This document shows, one piece after another, positions 59,092-64,000 of a stretch of DNA of 64,000 bases. Source of the stretch: Sambucus nigra. Lineage: Eukaryota; Streptophyta; Magnoliopsida; Dipsacales; Adoxaceae. Within the stretch, counting starts at the first letter, position 1; each line of letters begins with the position of its first letter. The translations under genes and the position numbers were made by a program. The stretch is taken from assembly GCA_949130495.1 (NCBI GenBank), contig OX422223.1, forward strand, positions 77,560,751 to 77,624,750, read 5' to 3'. Below the pieces are notes generated by a model. The model saw nothing but the letters and a program-made list of their open reading frames with translations. It was not told the origin of the DNA and did no database searches.

Positions 59092-59711
59092 TTATGGAAA
59101 GAGGTAAGGATAATTGGCTCCCATTTCATCCTATCATTCCCACGTTGACTCATCGATGTTATGGTGCCCCCATTGGACTCGAACTAAAGGAATTACTTTC
59201 GATCGTAGCCTACGCTCACTATGGTCTAAAATGGAAACCGATCGTTGTTCATACGAGCTATCAGGTTGAAATTGAATTTCCTCCAATGGGATATGACAAT
59301 GAGCCCTCTCACTTATTCTATATTTCTTCAAGGATGAGACATGAAACACGTAATGAATTCATTCCAAATGTTCTGGCAATGTAAGTCTATAAATCACATG
59401 TGTAATCCTCTCAATAATTCGAAAAGTCCCTACATACATCGACGCAAGTTTGCCTTTCTTCCCAATTCTCATCACACCTTTCATCGGGGATACCTTTAAT
59501 AACACTTGGTCTCGCACTTCTAACTCCACATGCCTACGATCAGCATCAATATAACTTTTTTGTCGGTCTTGTGCAATGCATATGCAATTTCGAACCAACT
59601 CAATTTTTATCAAAGTGTCTTGGATCATCTCTGGTCCAAGAAGTTTATTGTCACCGACTTCCAACCAACACGCGGGTGAATGACACGGGCATCCATACAA
59701 TGCCTCATAAG
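59092..59711 (-). pseudogene. Element E pol C-terminus: integrase tail and chromodomain
   Basis: A single minus-strand phase runs from the insertion border at 59711 to a terminal stop at 59092. It begins YGCPCHSPACWLEVGD, then LGPEMIQDTLIKIELVR and QDRQKSYIDADRRHVELEV. It continues GDQVLLKVSPMKG-like text (here RDQVLLKVSPMKGVMRIGKK) and YVGTFRIIERITHVIYRL, the GPF/Y-type C-terminal integrase module of gypsy elements. After one stop comes VFHVSSLKKYRISE and then a chromodomain-like segment (VSILDHSERRLRSKVIPL, VRVQWGHHNIDESTWE). After two adjacent stops, DEMGANYPYLFP completes the usual C-terminus. All three stops could come from single C-to-T changes. The upstream catalytic core is cut off by element D. 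Chromovirus assignment is firm; Tekay/Del is inferred. Confidence 0.9.
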
Positions 59712-60141
59712 TGTAACAACCCGTCCTTTTGGAGACAATTAAATTCCATAATTAAAAGAAATTGGCAATTTGGAGAATTTCTTGAAATAGTGTTTTTGGG
59801 AATTTTCGAGGATTTAATGATTTTCGATGAGTGTTGTGATTATTTTTGGGACTAAATAGGTCGAAGTATTTTAATTATATGTCTCCGTGGAGTATAGTGA
59901 CAAAAGAGGTAAGATTTTTATTAGAAAACCGCATTAACTTTTATGGGTTAGAATAGTGATTTGCGGTCAAGTACCTCGAATGGGAATTTCGACTGCGCCG
60001 TGAGTCTCGGAATGTCCGAGATAGTCGAAAAAGATTGTCCGATTGTCACAATTGAGTTTTGGGGAATTTTGGAGTTAAAAGGGCTCGTAATGGAGTAAAC
60101 AAGTCATTTTTGGTTTTTAAGGGGTTAAACCCTTTTCTCAC

Positions 60142-60149
60142 TATATAAA
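60142..60149 (+). promoter_or_regulatory. TATA box of element D LTR
   Basis: TATATAAA, directly followed by a ~85-base purine-rich stretch, the likely transcript leader. Confidence 0.7.
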
Positions 60150-60616
60150 GAGGGGGAGAGGGAGAAAAGAGAAAGAGAAGAAAGAAAAGATAGAGAAGAC
60201 AGAGAGGAGGAAGAGAAGAGAGGAGAAAAAGGAAGATTCGAGCCAAACTTCGTCGGACGCGACTCGGGATCGTCGGATTTTATCCATGAGGCAAGTGTTT
60301 ACTTGCTTTATTTAATTTTTGCATAAATATCTCATACCGTAGTTTGGTATAATTAAACCCTAAAGATTTTGGATTGGGTTTTTGTGGATAAAATGGGTTT
60401 TCGGGAGTTAAAACAAATAAACCCTTAAAATTTAATAATTGGAGGAACTTAGGTTTTAACCTAAATTATTTGTTGATTTCGGGTTCTAGGATGTTTAGAA
60501 CCCGTATTATAAGTGTATTTGTTGTTGGTTGGAGTTGTAGGCAATTGGGTGAGGAGATGGAAGCTTGGGGTAAGCTTCCATGGCTGAAACACCATCTCGA
60601 AGAAGAAGCTCTCCGC

Positions 60617-60697
60617 CATGATCGATCGATCGATCATGGGGGTTCGATCGATCGAAGCCATCGATCGATCGACAGCCATGGGTCGATCGATCGACCC
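60617..60697. repeat. Four nested-core palindromes in element D LTR
   Basis: Core TCGATCGATCGA occurs four times: 60617-60638 (22-bp palindrome, arms CATGA/TCATG), 60643-60656 (14 bp, arms T/A), 60661-60672 (core only) and 60680-60697 (18 bp, arms GGG/CCC). Arms differ but remain complementary. Confidence 0.92.
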
Positions 60698-62288
60698 TTT
60701 CTGAAAGATGGAAATTTTTCTAGGATGTTTTGGATGGGATATATTCCAATTCATATTTCTTCGAGGTTAATTATGTGATAACATAAGGGACCTTTTAGGA
60801 CTATATGGTCCTCTAATTAAGGGAAATTAGGAGGCTTAAGTGAGGGTTTTAAAGGTATAACCCTTAAACTATATTTTCGAGGAAAATAGAATAATTATAG
60901 AATTTGATGGTTTAGGGTTCCTAAAGTATGTTGGGGACTTTTAATTGATTATATGGACAAGATGTAGTCCTTGGGTTTACGGAAATGAAATCCATGACCC
61001 ACTAAATTTAAGGTTCGGGAAAGATAAATCCCTAAGTTATTATTTTGGGCTTTTAGGCCTATATGATTTATGATTATAGGAAAGTGTAATTATATTGGTT
61101 ATGGTTGGGTGAATCCAATGAGTGGATTAAAATAAATTTGGGGAGTATAGTTATATATTCGCTAAATGTGAAGTGGTATAATTGGAGATATCCAATGAAT
61201 CCTTAAATGGGATTTAAGTATGTATTACTTATTAAAGTAAGAAAATACTTTGGGTTTAGTATCATGCGAATATGAATGCATGATTATGATTCATTGAGAG
61301 AATCTTTGGGATTATTGGTCATCGTTAGATGGTTTGGCAAATATGGACATTTGTATATATTCGAGGAGGAATATATGGTATATGTATACTATTTGATTAA
61401 AGTATATATGATATGATGTAAATGATTTTGAAAATAAAATATGAATCTTTTGAAAATGGAAAAGAAATGATTTGCATAATTAATAATTTATGGATACACA
61501 CCTCTCTAAATCTCTATCATAGGGGAATTTGCGTGCGTGTGGTGAAGCCCCCTGGCTAGCGAATCCATGGTGGATATATCCCTAGGCCATATGAGCGATT
61601 ATTGTATGTTTCTGCACTGGTTAGGTGATTATGGGTCCCGCAGGCATATGGCCGCTTCACGACGTCTTGCGATGTAGGATCCCAAGTTGTCTTGATGATA
61701 GGCCCTGGAAGATGATATCCATTTAGGGGCGCGCAATGTGGGGAAACCCGGACGGGCGGCCTTAGAACGCGTTATATTATATGAATATATAACAATTTTT
61801 AATAATGTTGGACATTATTGGTATAAAAGCAATTTATGATAATAAATTGGCTTTAATTACATTTCCTGGATGGAAGAAGGGAAATGGGATAAAGGTTTTG
61901 GCTTCGGTAACACTTCCCGGATGGAAGAAGGGAAGTGGAAGCATATGATATGGTAAAAGCATTTTTATGATAATAAAAATGTCTTTTAAATACATTTCCT
62001 GAATATAAAAAGGGAAATGGGATATTTTGAAACGGAAAAGCATTTTTATGATAATAAAACTGGCTTTTAAAAAGTTATATGATTTGTGAAAGCAATTCAT
62101 GATAATGAATTGGCTTCTAAATACATTTTGTGGATATGAGAAGGGAAATGAAAAGTTTTAAGATAAAAATGAAAAGTATTGATAAATACTTTGTATATGA
62201 ATTCTCATTCCGAGAGATAGATCCGGATGTATATTGTTATATGAATATGTATATATGGATGAATCGAGTACCGAGGGTCTAATGGATC

Positions 62289-62576
62289 CCGACGATCGAC
62301 CTTGCCATGTAGTAGTATATCGGGGGGTTCCTTGTTTGGATTTCGCTTTGCGAGACACCCCACGCACGAATATGGGAATGTGTTGAGACTGGGGAGAAGT
62401 TTAATCCTTAGTGCTCTCATATTAGTAATTCTTATGGTATATATGTATATGTGTATATATTATGTACTGAAGGACTGGCGGTTCTCGACGATCGACCTTG
62501 CTGCGTAATAGTGTATCGGGGGGTGGGGGGTTCCTTATTTGGATTTCACTTTGCGACACACCCCACGCACGAACTT
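62289..62576 (+). repeat. Hairpin modules, two copies (element D LTR)
   Basis: Copies at 62289-62376 and 62486-62576 read GACGATCGACCTTG, TATCGGGGGG, GGTTCCTTGTTTGGA, TTTCGC-TTT-GCGAGA, CACCCCACGCACGAA. The stem is TCGC/GCGA in the first; the second has one mismatch (TCAC). Confidence 0.85.
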
Positions 62577-63320
62577 GGATTGGTGTTGAGATTGGGGAGA
62601 AGTTATCCCTTAGTACATTACTTGGACTATCTAGGGTTGATAGTAGTTGGGTAATAGACTAGTTTAGCAGGGTAGCTTGACTAGGATGTTTAGAGGGATG
62701 AGCTAGGAGTTCACTGTTAGTGGAAAGGTTAGGGGTATCTCATGGGAGTGCGATACCAAATTTAAATATCAGATAAAACCTTTTTTCTAAAAATAAGGCA
62801 TTTATGCACTTGCTAAATATTTTCAAAACTCGAGCTCTGACCCGTTTATCCTCTCTTTCTATATATATATATATACTATATAGGTGTCCAGACACAGGGA
62901 TGCCTGGATGACACATATTTCGAGTAAGACGTCAGCTGCAGCAGTTGTGGATGCGTGCAAGATTCTCAGTAGACGCTTCTATCCTTGTAATCTAGATAGG
63001 AGGTACTGTATACACATTCGGACCAATGGTCCAACTACATTTATTTATTCTTTGAGTACAACATTCGACATGGTTGTATATTTTGATCGAGTGTTCGGTT
63101 ATTCTATTTCATTTCAGTTTCATTTACGCAAACTGTGTGGATGTTTCATTTTTGTTGTTGTTTAAAAGAGTAGTTAAGTAAAATTTTGAAACCGGTCTAA
63201 TAGGTTATTAGTAATTAAATGAATTTTTGACAATGATGTTAAGAATGATCCATATGAGACACCTGTTTTAATTTGATATAGGAGTGATTTCCCGATATTT
63301 TATTAGGCGGGGTGTCACAG

Positions 63321-63334
63321 ATGGTATCAGAGCA
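63321..63334 (+). promoter_or_regulatory. Primer-binding site of element D (initiator tRNA-Met)
   Basis: ATGGTATCAGAGCA, one base after the LTR end; canonical TGGTATCAGAGC. Confidence 0.92.
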
Positions 63335-63836
63335 CCAGGTTCTAATGTCCTTAGGAATCTGTGTAGACATACTACGCTTTCAGCGTTGCTCCCGATTTGT
63401 TATAGAGTTTCAGGATTAGGATTGTTGATTTCTCTTGTGTGATTTCGTTCTCCTGCCATATTATAAGATTATAGTGATCTTTGGCGCGCTCGTTTAAGAA
63501 TCGTGTGCGGGGCTTGGATGGCGGCAGGAGGTGGGGCTTAGTTGGAGATTTAAGGTTGAAGCTTGTTGTGGAGTTTCCTTTTAACGGAGAAGTTAAGGGG
63601 ACTTGTAAAATGATTGTAAGTATCAAGGTTATGGTTAAGTTATTGTTATGAGTTTCACCTCAGAAGGAAGAGGTATAATTGGTGTGACTAGATAAAGTCA
63701 CGGTGTTCGTTAGCCCTAGACTCGTGTGTGTATTTGAGTTTTGTGGCGGTATCGATAACATTATACATTGTGTGCTTATGTGTTGGCCGCAGTAGTGGAG
63801 TTTTATTTTCCTTCATTTGCCAAAGAGGCGGGTGTT

Positions 63837-63873
<37 letters not shown>

Positions 63874-64000
63874 GGTTTAGGATGATCGTTTTATATGTCT
63901 AAATGAGTATGGTGATATGGTGAGTATATATGTATTGGTTTTTTGGAGCGATAGAAGGCTAGTGGTGGTAAGACTATCGTGTCTATGGTTCCTGAAGGGA
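63335..64000 (+). other. Element D leader, continues past window
   Basis: The first ~180 bases match the leader of element A (7065-6900, minus). No gag frame yet. A (TA)n run lies at 63838-63870. The minus-strand frame at 63372-63626 is antisense to the element and not supported. Confidence 0.7.
63838..63870. repeat. (TA)n microsatellite in element D leader
   Basis: An uninterrupted TA run of about 33 bases. Confidence 0.9.

Larger units (their letters stand above)
59712..63319 (+). repeat. Element D 5' LTR (3.6 kb), same family as element A
   Basis: Starts TGTAACAACCCG and ends GGGGTGTCACA. TATATAAA at 60142-60149 is followed by a purine-rich leader (60150-60235), an inverted repeat GCAAGT-GTTT-ACTTGC (60291-60306), four TCGATCGATCGA palindromes (60617-60697) and two hairpin modules (62289-62576). 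Sequence from about 62880 to the end matches the reverse complement of 7080-7520. ORFs inside (59571, 60046, 60461, 60470, 61834, 62158-62654, 62884) are not supported as genes. Element D inserted in element E pol (left target bases ATAAG); its other end is beyond the window. Confidence 0.88.

Noticed and set aside
60617..60697. Palindrome clusters as a CRISPR-like array
   Set aside because: Eukaryotic context, no uniform spacers, lengths vary and the units lie inside an LTR.
60461..60778. ORFs with repeated RSIDR or DRSMA patterns as a repeat protein
   Set aside because: The repeats are translations of the TCGATCGATCGA palindromes, open on both strands. No other support.

Overview
This window looks like transposon-dense intergenic DNA from a flowering plant, probably a eudicot with a large, repeat-rich genome. 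That placement is an inference. It rests on AT-rich sequence, plant-type Ty3/gypsy and Ty1/copia elements primed by initiator-tRNA-Met, Tat-type LTRs with an antisense extra ORF, non-autonomous Helitrons, and many C-to-T and G-to-A decayed reading frames. I found no intact host gene, rRNA gene, tRNA gene or CRISPR array.

Layout. 1-1602: remains of two Tat-type LTR elements. 1603-10380: element A, a minus-strand Ty3/gypsy element with 3.3-kb LTRs, a non-coding interior and one truncated LTR. 10408-18706: two non-autonomous Helitrons whose 3' ends face each other across 10 bp. 18743-24201: 3' part of a Tat element with a decayed antisense extra ORF (19734-23215) and a 3' LTR. 24988-25881: another Tat-type LTR on the minus strand. 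25884-31981 and beyond 41538: element F, a minus-strand Athila/Tat-like element with a gag-like pseudogene and no pol. It is split by element B (31982-41533), a complete gag-only gypsy element with 3.7-kb LTRs and a perfect 5-bp target duplication (AGCGA). 42778-44010: a copia gag pseudogene on the minus strand. 44569-55610: element G, a plus-strand copia element with a decayed gag and no recognisable pol. Its 5' LTR is split by element C (45310-50543, target duplication ACTGG), which has 2.3-kb LTRs around an interior of only 572 bp. 56257-59711: 3' LTR, PPT and pol C-terminus (integrase tail plus chromodomain) of element E, a minus-strand chromovirus. Element D (59712-64000, plus strand) is inserted in E's pol and is the same family as A.

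How the parts relate. Most elements here lack pol and would depend on enzymes from other elements. Element E is the only one with recognisable pol sequence. The long-LTR gypsy families A, B, D and E share leader modules although their LTR starts differ: a purine-rich leader, a GCAAGT/ACTTGC inverted repeat, a cluster of TCGA-centred palindromes and, in A, B and D, an ~88-bp hairpin-bearing module in one to three copies per LTR. These shared non-coding modules are the most interesting signal in the window. In elements D and B the palindromes keep their symmetry although the arm sequences differ between neighbouring copies.

Limits: boundaries given to the base come from reading LTR termini, PBS, PPT and target duplications directly. 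Lineage names are inferred from motif recall and could not be tested by a search here.
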